From Holothuria scabra (lineage: Eukaryota > Echinodermata > Holothuroidea > Aspidochirotida > Holothuriidae): a DNA stretch of 64,000 nt. Numbering within the stretch: the stretch's first letter is position 1; every line of letters begins with the position of its first letter. The position numbers were made by a program, and so were the translations under genes. Location of the stretch: assembly GCA_037179385.1 (NCBI GenBank), contig CM074179.1, positions 30,138,046 to 30,202,045 of the forward strand, read 5' to 3'. Below are positions 35,171 through 47,869 of the stretch, one piece after another. The notes beneath the pieces are model-generated. The model did no database searches, was not told the origin of the DNA, and saw nothing but the letters and a program-made list of their open reading frames with translations.

Positions 35171-35300
35171 CCTGCACTTGTAGCAGACTTTGCGCATATT
35201 CAACTGCAAAGTCGACAAATTACATGTCTGCATTTTCTGTGTTGGTTTGTTTTTCCCCGAAAGAAGGTCGTACTCTCTGCTCTGTACCATATGCAGTAAG
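35170..35300 (+). repeat. Dispersed repeat shared with 62205-62350
   Basis: CCCTGCACTTGTAGCAGACT, TGCGCATATTC, CTGTGTTGGTTTGTTTT and CATATGCA blocks occur in the same order and orientation at 62205-62350. Confidence 0.65.
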
Positions 35301-37128
35301 GTCTAGACTGTACGTATCAACAGCTCTGTGGAGGAGTCGGTTACACAAGTTTTTACCGCTCGTTTCTAACCAAATTAAAATTCGGGCACCCCGTTTCCAG
35401 TTGTGGTTCACTGGCTTGTTTTCCCACTCCATTGATTATATTGGTGCACCAAGCAAAATGACAGGAGGTTTCATTTTTAAATTCTTCGGTATGACTCGGC
35501 CAGTCGAACCCCAGAACCATTGCAGACCTTTCAGCTCCAAGTCAGATGCTCTAACCACTTGAACATGCAGTGAGTCTAGCAATTATATAATAATCCCGTT
35601 GGGAAATATTTCTCATTTCAGTTTTAATTTAAGAGTGGACCCTTTAGACACTTCATTAAGAGTGAAACTTCTCTCTGAGAAATATATTCACTCTTCTTGG
35701 AGTGAATTTCCATTCTCGGGGGATGAACTTTCATTCTTTTAACGAGTGAAATTCATTTAATCAACTATTTTAGTTTTTAGAGTGTAATATAGATAAATGG
35801 GGTTTTGGCCCGGAGCTTGTTTATTTTTTTGCTTGTTTATTGTATTTACCACTAGATTGAGTAACAACCAATCAGAAAGTATTTTTGCGGTTATGTCAAT
35901 GAAGTGGCACACAGGTGTCTGAGAATGACGAATAGCACCTAAACGATTAGAAACACATGACTCTAGCTAGTAGGATAGTTTACCAGATGGAGTTTTGCGG
36001 CCCAGTCCCCAAACCTATCCGTTCAAGTCGAGCCGGCCAAAAGAAATTTTGCGCTATATATGAGAGCAATTCTCTCTCACTAGAATATAAAAGACCTTCT
36101 GGTAATTTTTTAACGCAAAGCCAAAGGCCTTTAAAGGGGCTCATTGAAACGATATCGATAAATTAATGAGAGTGTTGAAGGGTCTCTACCATATGAAAAT
36201 GCCTATAATTAGCATAATTAGTCAAGTTCCATTTCTAATTGCTACGGAAAAGTTAGAATTTTGCATTTTGTGGTGTACTTCTTGTAAAAGTTTTGTGCAT
36301 TATTTGAAAGAGTGTCTGGTCACGAATTTTTGAAAACTGAATTGAACTGCTAAGTACTCACTCATAAAACAGTTATGTTTATGTATACTGGGTTTGTCTA
36401 AGTTTGACCATTTGTCATTGATATGTCAAAAAAAAAAACTTAGCAGTTCTGGAAAAACTGTTGAAATTCATGAACCAACTCAATGAGCCGCTTTAAATTA
36501 GCTGCCGATAGAGACAACAACTGATAGGGTCTTACTTGAGAAATCCAATGTTTTTAAACTCTCCAAGTAGAAGAGTGTATCCAAGTAAGAGTGTTTAGGT
36601 CTGCTTTTAAAGTGTCATCTATCTTTGAAGACAATTATCACCTGAAACCCATAGGACACTTAATTGTTAGCCTAACTTTTACAGTTTTGGCTTCTTACGT
36701 AAAAAGATTTCCAGAATTGACTTATGTTGTGAGTTTGTGATGTTCAGTTTGTGAAAGGCTGAAATTTATTTATGAATGGTGTATATGTCCAGGAAATTTT
36801 GTTCATAACTGAAAAAAATTAACTTCAATAAAGTGGTACACATTGCAATACCTAAAATATCTATGTAATGTGTCTATATGCTTCGTCATAACCATTTATG
36901 TTGGAAAAATACCCCCTCTAAAGCTTATAGGTACATTACAAGCCTTCCACTAGGTCCAAGACTCCAACCACTAACGATGTTGTCCTCTCGAATGGGACAA
37001 GTGCAAACAATCGAAGTAATAACTCAAATTAGTTTTTGTAAAAACAATAAAATAAATGAAAATCCATGCAAAACTTATCAGCCAACAGGGGGACCTTATG
37101 TGGTATCACATAATGTTCCAAAAGTGTC
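35301..37128. other. Non-coding DNA with clustered AAGAGTGAA words
   Basis: AAGAGTGAA (35658-35666) and TTCACTCTT (35687-35695) form a small hairpin, with further GAGTGAA words to 35755 and AGAGTGT words near 36570-36600. Possibly the ends of a decayed MITE. No target duplication was identified. Confidence 0.3.
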
Positions 37129-37595
37129 ATTCTATACGCATGGTACTATCATGATAGTCACTATATGGCAGTATCATGACTACCAAAATACGTACCATGA
37201 TAGAACTATATGGTGGTATCAATGAGTACCATAGAACAACCATGTTATTAACATGATATTAATGTGATAATATCATAGATTTCATAGTACATACGTGGAA
37301 GAACCATGATAGTACTATGATAGTTTCATGAGAACCGTGGTATTATCATGGGAGTATCATGATAGTACTATGGTAGTATCATGTGTATCACAGTACTACC
37401 ATGGTACTACCATGATAGTACTATGAAAGTATCATGAGTATCATGGTAGTACCATGATAGTACTATGTCAGTATCATGTATATCATGGTACTACCATGAT
37501 AGTACTATGGTAGTATCATGTGTATCATAGTACTACCATATGATAGTACCATAGTTATACCATAGCATTACTATGGTACTACCATGGTACTTTTT
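37129..37595. repeat. About 42-bp satellite of ATGGTACTA/TAGTACCAT words
   Basis: CATGATAGTACTATG or close variants start at 37315, 37358, 37411, 37453 and 37495, spacing 43, 53, 42 and 42 bp. Units alternate direct and reverse-complement words (GTACTACCATG, CATGGTAGTAC), so single strands are strongly self-complementary. Confidence 0.9.
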
Positions 37596-37599
37596 CCTA

Positions 37600-38330
37600 A
37601 GGGATAATTAAGGGTCTGCCAGCATTTACCCTTCTGCTGCAAATATGTCAATTATTACCACCTTTAGGCTACTTATTTGCCACCTCCATCCTACACTGCT
37701 GATACAAAAACAACTTACTGATCTGCAGCACCTGCACATGTTACTGCATGAAAAATATGAAAGACAGTCTTATGCAAATTCGAAGTCAGCTGACACATTG
37801 AATGCACACTATTTTGGGTCAACCGTATCACGGATCAATTTTTCATTAGGGGATTGTTTGCCTGAGTTTGTTAATCACGTACTTGTCTTTAAATTAAACA
37901 AAATTATAATTTATTGTGTATAGACTTTGCCACTAAAGTCATATTTTTTTTTACAGACATATCACAACACCACAGTTTATCAGCCACACTTAACACAGCG
38001 GGTTAAATGTCATGGCCTTTTTCTTTACCTTACATATTCTGTTCAGGTTCTGTTTTGTCAAACAGAACCTAAAGAGCTTTCTTCTCTGTCTTTCATTGGG
38101 GAATTTACCACTCTCTAGGGAATTTCTCAAATCAACTGGTAAACTGTCCACAGGAATTTCAAATTTTGTAGGCCAGGGTTTTAAAATTCAATTTATCCAA
38201 TCTGCAAAAGCAAAAATTTTAGAAATGAAAAAAAGACCACTCTTTGAGAGCCTTTCTGGGGTGCTCTATCCAAATAAAAAATCTTTTAAACCAAGCAGTA
38301 AAATACAATATATTCATACTTGGTTATAAT
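37600..38330 (+). other. Protein-like open frames of unknown family
   Basis: Three adjacent + frames read SYANSKSADTLNAHYFGSTV...SLGDCLPEFVNHVLVF (37645-37923), HLTQRVKCHGLFLYLTY (37927-38118) and STGKLSTGISNFVGQGFKI (38012-38329). Composition and order suggest exons or frameshifted parts of one protein, perhaps transposon-derived. No motif lets me name it. Confidence 0.25.
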
Positions 38331-38901
38331 CCTCAACCTCTATTGGTCTGATGTGGTAAGGTGATTGTGGTTAATACTCCAATCACCACACAGTGACACG
38401 ATCAATGCACCCATAGGTTATTCCACCTTACCCAGAGTAGTGCTGTTAACAAAACGTGTTTATTTACAACAAAATTTTGTCTAGTTATCTTTTTATGAAA
38501 ATATTGTTGTATATGAATGAACAAGGAGGTTAAGCAATGCTGGATCACCTGTGCATTGAACAAAATATAATGCACTCTCGGGGTCCATGCCATTGCTGAA
38601 GGCACACCCTCGTGCAAAATTTGTGGATTATCCTCTAGTTAATGCTCTGACCAGCATTGTTACACCTTTAATTGTTTTACAATAATATGAGTTCTTAAGA
38701 TACATATTTTCAGCACAAACATAACAAGCTCATACACTGTACACAATTTGTAAGACACTTGTGTGACTAACCATCTACAAAATAAAGGTACATCATGCAT
38801 GCAAAAGGTTCACAGTGACAAATATGACACATTTATTCAAGCTGCCATAGATATCAGAATGTTTCAGGGCAATGTAAAATTGAAAATAAATGATTACAAA
38901 C
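38331..38901. other. Non-coding DNA with a short hairpin
   Basis: GGTGATTG and CAATCACC near 38360-38390 face each other across about 12 bases. Nothing else is recognised. Confidence 0.3.
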
Positions 38902-39208
38902 CTCTTGGGGGCAACATCTGGCAATATTGTCCAATCTGAGATGTTGCGGGCAAATATGATGTAGCAACTGGTTGAGTGGCATCATCAGAATCAGAACTGA
39001 AGACCGCAATATCTGAAGGGTCACTGTGCTGAAGTTGTCCTGATTTCATAACCAGCTCTGTAAGGTCATTATGAAAATCAGATATTAAACTCGCTTGATA
39101 TTCAGACACATGTATGGTGCTAACAGAAGCCCATGAGGATGCAGAGCTAGTGGATTCCTCTGGCCACGAGGTATCTAATCCTGGCAATGCAGCTTCTGAT
39201 GAAGGATA
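38902..39208 (-). CDS. Candidate exon with intact frame, unknown protein
   Basis: The minus strand has an acceptor (TTGTGCTTTCAAG) before 39208 and a donor (CAAGAG then GTTTGT) after 38902. The 307-bp exon is open throughout from phase 0 to phase 1 and reads YPSSEAALPGLDTSWPEEST..., then SEYQASLISDFHNDLTELVM and a Ser/Asp-rich segment (AVFSSDSDDATQPVATSYL). Ser-rich, acidic, with no recognised domain. It lies downstream of the transposase relic at 39.7-40.5 kb on the same strand but after that protein's stop, so the two need not be linked. Confidence 0.35.
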
Positions 39209-39734
39209 CTTGAAAGCACAAGGCTTGGATTAAGCCAAAACTTTTACTTTATCTTTGTTCAAGACTTCTCGAGGTTGTTTGTTGATCCGCTCTTTCCACA
39301 CATCATTCCACACTTGTAACTTAACAGCACACTTTTTGGGCAATGAGAATCTTTTTTTTATGACTTCTACATATTTTTACTATTCTCAAAACTTACAACA
39401 AGATTATCATTCTGATAGGTGGCAAGGATATTTAAAGTCTCCATAACTGCACATATGTCCTACTGAAAGTTACAGTTATTTACTACATGAACATGGGCAT
39501 CCCAAGACTTTCTTAGTGCTTCATTAATCACAGTAAGAAATCCAAGAATGTCAAAAATACAACAGATTTACTTTCACAAATAACTGTCGGCAACATCAAA
39601 CCTTGAGCTTCAAAGGTCTAATGCTTTTAAAAATTGTTCTTCTTTGCTGGATGATATTGCAAAGGACAGGTTTTAAAAAGGTTGTGGTAAACCTTTAAAG
39701 AGAGAGCAGAGGAGAAAAATGCATTTCAATTCAC

Positions 39735-40520
39735 ATGAATTCTTTTAGCAAGCGATATTTTTGAGCAACACACATACCCACTTTACAAACATAAAACTGT
39801 AATGGAAAAGGATCAAGAAGCTGTTGCTGCTGAAGCAGTGTACATGATCCAGTAGGGATTGGTCTAACAACATAAGGATGGTAGTGCTCTGAGAAGTAAT
39901 ATGTATCCAAATGAGATACCCAAAAAAAAAGAAAAAAACTTTCCCAGATTTAAGGAAAATGCCAGAGGTAAGAGCAAACTGGACGAAATAATTCTCATTG
40001 CCTGTTATTACTATTGACTTTTCATTGTAAGTGATACCGCTGACTGTAGCAGATGAAGCTCTGTAAATTTCCTGTTGTGGTCCAAGTACTTCTTGTATTG
40101 CAATATTTGCTTTGTCCTCCAGCATTTGTTATGTTTAAAGTATTGCCACCAGAAGGAGTGATTTTTTTTTTCAAAAAAGCAAGGGGATCTCCTGACATAG
40201 CATTGTAATAGCTGATGACGTTGTGCTAGTGACGAAGCCAAATTTTTAATGTTTGACGTTTTCCTAGCTACTGTTTGCTCGAAAAAAATAGTTAAGGGGC
40301 CAAAATTAATTATTTGCTGTGCATAATAAGATAATACAAGGTACAATTCTAGAAAGTCCTTGACAAGCCCATGCAAATATGCCACTGACTGTTCATTATG
40401 TACAGGTGCAAAAACCAAGTCACACACCGCATTCAAATATAGCAGGATCTGCCAATGTTTATCTCTTTCAGGTATGATATTCCCTAAGATATACATTGAA
40501 GCTCTCATTAAGCATGACAT
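39735..40520 (-). pseudogene. Second tnp2-like transposase relic (C-terminal part)
   Basis: On the minus strand the frame carries IPERDKHWQILLYLNAVCDL and FAPVHNEQSVAYLHGLVKDF, then FGPLTIFFEQTVARKTSNIK and LASSLAQRHQLLQCY. This is the block order of metazoan tnp2-like proteins (usually FGPL...RFEAKH...F.N...LA.RHQ). It continues, after frame changes near 40,100 and at a T run near 39,930, through YFSEHYHPYVVRPIP and PFPLQFYVCKVGMCVA to KEFM and a stop near 39,735. The expected acidic/His residues of the RFEAKH block are replaced (FEQTVARK). It is decayed and on the opposite strand to the relic at 32-34 kb. Confidence 0.6.
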
Positions 40521-40599
40521 TTGTGATGCAGACTGTTTTAGAATGACATTACCTGAATGCTATATTAAGGGGGCAGTTTGTCACTATCTTTTAAATTAA

Positions 40600-42461
40600 A
40601 TAGTGCCAATTTCTGGTTGATGATGTGGATATTGATTTTATCTGTGTGCGCAAAGTGGCTTACAAACTTGCCCCTACAAGAGTATTCTGCATAACAATGC
40701 CGCTACCACCTTTTCGTTCGTGAAATCTAATTCAGCTTGTTTTGTCTCATGCTATTTCAATAGGCTGCTTAAACCATGGAAGGGCTGTAGGCATTGACGA
40801 AAATGTCAAAATATCATGTCACGGCCCTGAAGTCTGGATCTAATGTGCTTTGAAATTATTCATTTACTTCAAATCTAGGCTAGACTATTCAACAAACAAT
40901 TTGCGTACAACAATTCAACAATATTATAAATAAATTTCATTTCTATATTTATCTCACATTTGTTCTGACGGCCCAGTGATGGTGAAAATCCGCTAGGACC
41001 AAATTTCATGTAACCGGTCTAATAAGTTACCGTATTCAGGGGCGTCGATTTGGGGGTCAGGGGGACATGTCCCCCACTTTTTTGAGTGGAGGGAACACTA
41101 ACGTAAAAGTTCCCCTCCCCCACTTTTTGTGACGTGAAACTTAAAAATTAGTTACTACCAAAAGACTACATGTAGGTTATAGAAGGTGTCTTTTACAGAT
41201 AACGATCGACTTACTTTCTATATCAATAATTCCACATGTCAGCTTTGCAAATCCCCAAAATATTCGCGGGCTTGCAGTCTCATGGTTGTTCTTTTTCAGT
41301 GCATATCAAACATAACGAAATTCATCGGTCCTTATGATTATGCAGATCGTTCGTGTGCATAGGGCAGAAGGTGTGTTTATGAAGGAGCACAGTATTAAGG
41401 AATAGAGAGGAGATTAATCGCTGTTTTATTAAAATCTGTGGTTTTTAGTGAATAACAAGCCTGGCAGGCTGGAATTGGCAAACACATTTTAAGAAAACTG
41501 AAAATGTCTCGGTGCAAAGTCTGCATGCATTTTTTTTTTTTTTTTAGAAAAATGTGTGATTTCTAATGCAAAATTTCGATACGCTCACATCATTCTTTTG
41601 TATAGCGATTCGACCACTTCGTATTTGGAACATTATCACAGGAGTAAAATCACACGTTTACTAGATAAAAGACTTCAATCAGGGAAAAGAGGTAAACAGT
41701 CCAATGCTCTGTCTGCAGATAGAGTATGATGAGTTGTCCTTCGAAAAATCATGTTTTCATGTTTTGTATTAACAAACTTACACCGGTAGGCCTATGCTGG
41801 CCCTCGATCTGTGATTTTTCCCTATTAGATAGAAATGCGATTTTGAGTTCGCAAACTATGACAATTTGCGTTGTGATTCTACTTACTTCCATTGTACACA
41901 GCGCGTTTAAATTTACCGTAGTTAAGTAATTACCAACACTTTCAACATCATGTTTTGTAAACTTTGGAGTTTTCTTATTCAAAATATTGAAACATTTAGC
42001 ACCAGTTTGCATCTTGAGTCCCTTCTCTTACTACGCCACTGGGTGTCTAAGAGTCTCTTCGACACCCACTGGCATAGCCACAGGGGCAGGCGGCTCTGAA
42101 AAATGAAGAATTCGAAAATTTTCTATTTGTAAAACCAGTCTACTGTGTGGTCTTGACAACTCATAAATTGCGAAATCTCTCCATTAAAGGCTTTGCATTC
42201 GTCACTTCTTCTCTCAAAAGGAGCAACATATTTTTCGCGCGCTTCCCCCGCCACAAATTGCGATTCCTAAGCAGAAGCGCTCTCTCATACCTTGGGTAAA
42301 TTATGGACTTTGTAAGTAAGTGAGCAAACGGAAATATGTGACGCCAGATCATCAAGTGACATCAGTAACTACAGTGCTATATTTATGAAATTTCTTTCAA
42401 AAAATTCAACATTTCCTCCAATAAAATCTCTTGACTCAAAAATTTCGTCATAGTTAGAGCC
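40600..42461. other. Non-coding DNA with hAT-type terminal fragments
   Basis: CAGGGGCGTCGATTTGGGGG at 41038 and CTACGCCACTG ending near 42041 look like hAT-family ends. CCACTGGCATAGCC near 42068 points the opposite way. Between the last two, GGTGTC and GACACC face each other across 13 bases. I could not match 8-bp flanks, so no full element is called. Confidence 0.35.
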
Positions 42462-42680
42462 TCATTTCGTAGGGGCTGGAATTGATCCCCCTCCCCCCCC
42501 CCCCCGGAAAATATTTGGGAGGAATTTGGGGAAATTTCAAGCAGACGAATTAATACTTCCTTTTCCTATTTGTTTTAAGCTTTCTCACTGTAAGTAATCG
42601 TGAAGCATTTCTCACGCGTAACTCGATTTTCCATGCAAGGTATTTCCCTAGATCTCATCTGTGTCACTGCACACTCTTAC
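42462..42680. mobile_element. Left part of a hAT-type element related to the 21-kb copy
   Basis: A degenerate end (CATTTCGTAG) is followed by a long C run, then GGAATTTGGGGAAATTTCA and GTGAAGCATTTCTCAC, matching the left third of 21045-23016. Homology breaks off near 42,680 and resumes at about 47,870. Confidence 0.55.
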
Positions 42681-43279
42681 CAAATCCTTGTCTTACTGAC
42701 AAGATCCTTGTAATAGCTGGTGTGCTTAGAATGACAGCTTTTAACTTGTCAAGTTGACCATTTCTGATCTTGTAATCGACTTATCATTAATTAACAAGTT
42801 AAATCTTGTCGATACTGCATCTTGACAAACCGAAAGTTACATTTGATTTTCTTGATGCAACAACGACTATAACATAAGACAAAACAAAAATGAATTTCTT
42901 TTCTGAACATCAATTTTATTAATTTTGTAAACACTTAGTTAAATACAATAAAAATTTATTTAACACAATAATAATTAACAGATAAAATATATATATATAT
43001 ATATCATATTTATTTATTTTAATTTTTTTAATTTAATTAATGCAAAACTAATCAATAGATTAAATTTCAAACAAAACAAAGTGCTCATCGTAGTGAACTT
43101 CTTTGGTGATCTTTCTAATTAAAAGCAACGAAGCTCATCAACATGTTACTCCAAAAATATCCAATCACCTATACAAAAGCCAGGCACACATGTTAAAGTA
43201 TATACGTATATAGATATATCTGAATGTATATCTGTATCAATCAGAGTATGATTTAATGCATTTGTAAATCCGCTTAGCT
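42681..43279. other. Start of the inserted segment, CTTGTC/GACAAG-rich then AT-rich
   Basis: CTTGTCTTACTGACAAG, ACTTGTCAAGTTGAC and ATCTTGTCGATAC cluster within 42,690-42,840. A TA microsatellite lies near 42,985-43,005. Comparable GACAAG/CTTGTC words occur at 47,760-47,860, the other edge of the insertion. Confidence 0.4.
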
Positions 43280-44650
43280 TCAGTTATCGAAAACAAGACG
43301 GTTATAGGAATATTTACACGTTAAGCGATTTGCATAAATTATCATAATGAAAGAAGTGCTTACACTTGCTTTCCGCAGAAATCTGTTTTTGGCCTCTAAT
43401 AAAAATTTCAGTTTATCGCAAAATTCATTAATCGTTGCAAATTCGTTCCTTAGTTTACATTGGAAGATATAATATTCAAGATGCGAAATTAGAGAACTAA
43501 GGGGATGCTTGAAAAATCTGCAAAAACCAAAGAAGATGTCTTCTTTTGAAAGAATAAAATGATGTTTCAAGAAACACATTTCTTCATCCAAAATAATAGA
43601 TGAAACAATATGGCAACTTCAAAAGAAATGATCTAAAGGTTCATCTTCTTTTTACGAAAAGTGCAAAAGGGATTATCCGTTAACTTCATTAGAAAAAGGA
43701 GTTTGTTCGTACCAAGCATTCGATGTAAAGAGTTATATTGAACAAAAAAAACCTTTATTTTAACATACCGAACAGAATACCAAGGGCATTTAGAAATAGG
43801 GTCTCAGATTCTCTCGTCAAATTGAAAAGATTTATTCCACTTTTAGAAGGACATTTCTGCCAGCTAAAGTAAGATCCCTCTTCGACCATAATTTAAAAAC
43901 TTGCTTTAGGCGGGAGAGCTATGGAGGGAAATTATGGGCAAAAGATCCACACGATAAGTAAAGAAACACCTATTAAATTAAACAGACCACTAGACCTAGT
44001 AACTGCAAAATCTTTAAAAAATGCTGGCTTACGACTAACACAGGGGCCAAAAGGGAAAGAGATCAGACTCATCATAATTTACAGTATCTTCAAACCAGAG
44101 ACCTTTTGAAAGCTACCAAGGGATACGGATAACTTCTCTAAGAGAGTTGAAACTTCCATCTTATTACAAATTTGCATTGTCTGCATACTATAAAAGTTCT
44201 CTTTTTATTAAGAATGTGAACCCCTTTTAATAGCATAATTATACCTGACAACCTGGGCCAAAACCTCAGTACATACTAAAAATAAGTAAGGACTGAGTGG
44301 ACATCCTTGTCGAACCCCTTTTCCCCTCTACGCAAATGGCGAGTGCTAATTTTGCACCCTGTCTAATATTTGAAGACAAAGCCAGTTTCATACGATTAGC
44401 GAGGGCCTTAGCACCAATCTTAATCTGAATTAAGTATTGCGATAGGTCGTAAAGTTATAATACGGATGAATCCTTAACGGGTAAAAGAATGACATAAATT
44501 TTACCACATCTCCGTTCCGGAGAAAGTTTCACCTTTTAAAAGGCAAAATTAAGTTAATCAAGCCAGGGTTGAAACGTTTTCAAAAATTAATGCCAGCAAA
44601 TCCCTAGGAAGCGACGGCCTTAGAATTGATTTTATCTAATAAATACAACA
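43280..44650 (-). pseudogene. Tx1/L1-like LINE reverse transcriptase relic
   Basis: Reading the minus strand from high to low: IGAKALANRMKLAL (about 44,418-44,378), KGVRQGCPLSPYLFLV (about 44,330-44,270), then the active-site box as YADN at 44,176-44,187 where YADD is expected. GSFQKVSGLK and SRKPAFFKDF follow, and the C-terminal HLEYYIFQCKLRNEFATINE is in the open frame 43,280-43,591. The order fits a Tx1/L1 ORF2. There are several frame changes and deletions, and the Asp-to-Asn change alone would be expected to abolish catalysis. It lies in the DNA that splits the hAT-type element. Confidence 0.7.
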
Positions 44651-47124
44651 ACTTACAGAATAAATATGCATACATATATATATATAATGTATAGTGTAAC
44701 AACCTTAACATAAACACACTGCCCATCCTACTGGTCAGACAGTTTTTGCACATCATTAAAAAATCCTCACATGTGCACACTGAAACCCCTTCCCCCTCCC
44801 CAGTATGGTGACTCATAATATAATTTGTAAATTCACGCATTTACACTTCCACCGCATGTGACACCAGAATCGGGGCGTTTGTTATACAATAGACATAATA
44901 CAGTAATAGACATGGCATGAATAAACTGAACCCCACATTCTCTAAACCAGAAATATGTGAGTGACATCGTCTGTGCACCGCTGAGGAAAAACTCAATTTT
45001 TATTTTGTAAAACCTGTGATTAAACTTTTTGGAAAGTAGTTGAAACCCTGGTTGTAACTAAATCACTTCAATAGTTCATTACTAAACAATCATACCTACA
45101 ACTACGGTACTTTAAACCACCTCCTTACTTGGGAAAGCAATGGAGAAACTTTCGGTAAGTGCAAATTGACTTGAACTGCTTTCAAATCAAAAACAGTTAT
45201 ACATATACCTGTGATAAGTATACACCTTGATCCTTCTCAGAACCACATCAGCAATTTGGTACAAACTCTCATATTTGTTAATTACAGATATATGGAGGCC
45301 TGAAAATTGCTAAAAACATGTTGATAAAGCACTCAGTGGAAACAGACGACAACGGCTGGTAAGGCATACCAAGAACAGATATTGTGATATCCATGACCTC
45401 AAATGACATTTAATACACCTCCCATCTTTAGATTATTGTAGACACCTCTGATTATATATAAGTTAATAAGTAACTTTCTGAAGGAGCAAACATAAATATT
45501 TTTGAAAACTTATCCTAAAGGCTGCTATGGTGATCATTAAGGAAAGAAAAAACAAGAATACTTGTCTATCTAGATTCGTTATGAAATTGTGTAATAACCA
45601 TTGCAGTAGATGCATGAAACACCTTTGGAACATTTATATATCGCCGGGGAGTTGATTTTCCTCCGACATTTATTCCAAATGATTTTTTTTTTTATTTTTG
45701 CCAATTTTGAGCTAAAATTCATGCAATGATCAACAAATATAGGAACCAAGAAAAAGATTTTAATTAGTTTCCATAACTTTCCTTGACGGATTCATTTGAC
45801 CATTGTTTAGGTAAAATACGTCAAATGCGACATGACCTGTGCAAGATATTAAAGTTTTTCAATCACTGAACACACACTTGGGTTTAATTTTTCTTTGTCC
45901 TTAATATGTAGGAAAACTCTTTGGATAAACTGCATAGACTTTCTTAGTCCTTTTGGGTACTCTAGGTTGAATACATAGAAGCTAGACAAATACGATGCCA
46001 GAGCTGTAAGAAGGGTTTTGTATGAAAATAGTTTTTACTTCCCACCATCAGAGAAAATATTGTTTCTTCTTTTTCTTCTGTCTGAAGAATAAACACCTCC
46101 ATCATAGACTGTTTCTGTAAAAATATAAACATTTTAAAAACATTGTAACTTTAATATATCACTCAATGAGATGTATTGTTAATGTTTATCCTCATTTGTT
46201 GTTGCTATTAAATTTCATCAGCAGTGAAGTATTTTAACATCTAAATATACAAAGTCAAGAGTAGTTATGGGCAAATCAGCAGTCACAGGTGGAAGAAGTT
46301 GAAGAATTCTCAACGAAAGGGAAGAAAAGTAGGATTTATCATTTTGCAGACCAAACAAGGTAAAATAGTACTCTGAACAGTTTCAGGCATCGTTTTCGTT
46401 AATAAATGTCAATCCTGCCCGGTTGTTCTTCAGATGAAGAAAGACTACCAATCAAACAAATCAAGTTGTGATTATGTGGTCAGTTAAGAGCCCATTCAAC
46501 TGTCTTATTAAATGTATCATTCTTTGGCCCACAATTTCGTGAATATCCCAGAGCTTTCGGGACTTTGCGCTAGGATCTCTCAAGGCGTTTTTAGCGCCGT
46601 TTCATTATTTAAGCCTGAATTCTCTTGTTATTCTCTAAATTTCTGCATACGATCATATGTGTTGCGACTTATCAGAGGGGCCTAGTAGGCTCTATAATGC
46701 AATAGGCCTACACATAGGTTACATGTCATCCTTATGATGTGGCTGCAACGAAGCCATGCTTAGTTAAAAACATGTAAGTTCCTGTTTTTAATTATGGACA
46801 AAAAAGCTCGGGAAGATGGCTTTATATGTGATTTAAGTTCGTACTACTGCGGATGGTTGAAGTCTACCCTTGATGAGGTGATAAAAGTTGTCACATTGTT
46901 GGAAACAATTCATTTATGAAATATATTTGTATCATTTTCATGGATGATGCATTTCTTCTCGCTTTTCTTTGCATTTTCTTTGACACTGGCACCGCACGGT
47001 AGGTACTGGGAAGGTCCGTTCACTCAAACAATTTTCGAAATTTTCAGAAAGCTATTTGAAATGAGTCTAAAAGACGTAAGCTTTACTTCTGATGTATTTC
47101 TGACTGTGAAGGATGGATCTATTT
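44651..47124. other. Non-coding DNA within the inserted segment
   Basis: A TA microsatellite occurs near 44,665-44,690. No recognisable gene or paired termini otherwise. Confidence 0.35.
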
Positions 47125-47660
47125 TAATCACTTTTGGTTTCGATGATAAAAGAAACCTATGCATTCATGATGGCACGTGTGTATGTAAATGTGTGCGCCT
47201 AAGCTGAGTACGGCAACGGAGCAGATGTTATGGGCAAGTGTGTGCACTCACAATCATATCCTTGGCGGGGCAGCAGGCGAGGGCTCGGAGCTCGCAGGTT
47301 ATTGTCTTCTAAGGCAGTGAGGGTAGGTATGGTGTATGTTCGTGTGTGTAAAGATGTGTTTGCTACGCCTTGCTCGTTAACACAAGAAGGGAAAATTCTC
47401 AAATTTGTTACTTGACGCCCCATATTTAGAGGAAGAGCCCTATTGTTTTTTGGGTGGGTGTCAAAGGTCATCTGGGGTCACGGGACGCCAAACTCTGAAA
47501 ACATTCAGTTGTTTACAGGATATCTCAAGGTAGCAAGCTTGGATGAATTTCATACTTAGTATGTAGATGCATTATGGAAAGAGGAAGTACCTTATTGTTT
47601 TAGGTGGGGGTAAAAGGTCATTTGGGGTCACCGTGGGTCAGATATGAACACAAAACTATT
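47125..47660 (+). repeat. GGTCA-rich repeat, copy 2
   Basis: Matches 31150-31545: GGTTTCGATGATAAAAGAAA, CTATGCATTCATG, then two units with TATTGTTTT...GGTCATYTGGGGTCA about 145 bp apart. The DR1 word is degenerate here (GTGTCAAAGGTCA). Confidence 0.75.
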
Positions 47661-47869
47661 TTCCAAGACGTTATGATAGCATTTGATCAGTGACTGAAAG
47701 GAATGTGAGAACATGGCATTTTAACTATTAAAACGTATGCCATATGCCATGGCCAAACAAATCTTGTCATCATAAGGACACAACACCGTTCATTTCTCAT
47801 TGGGACAAGATAAATTGTCATTATGAAATGACGAGTTAGTAGCTTGTCAATTTAACCAGATTATGTGTA

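Noticed and set aside
41038..42041. Complete hAT element between CAGGGGCGTCG and CTACGCCACTG
   Set aside because: The 8-bp flanks (ACCGTATT and GGTGTCTA) do not match and the termini differ.
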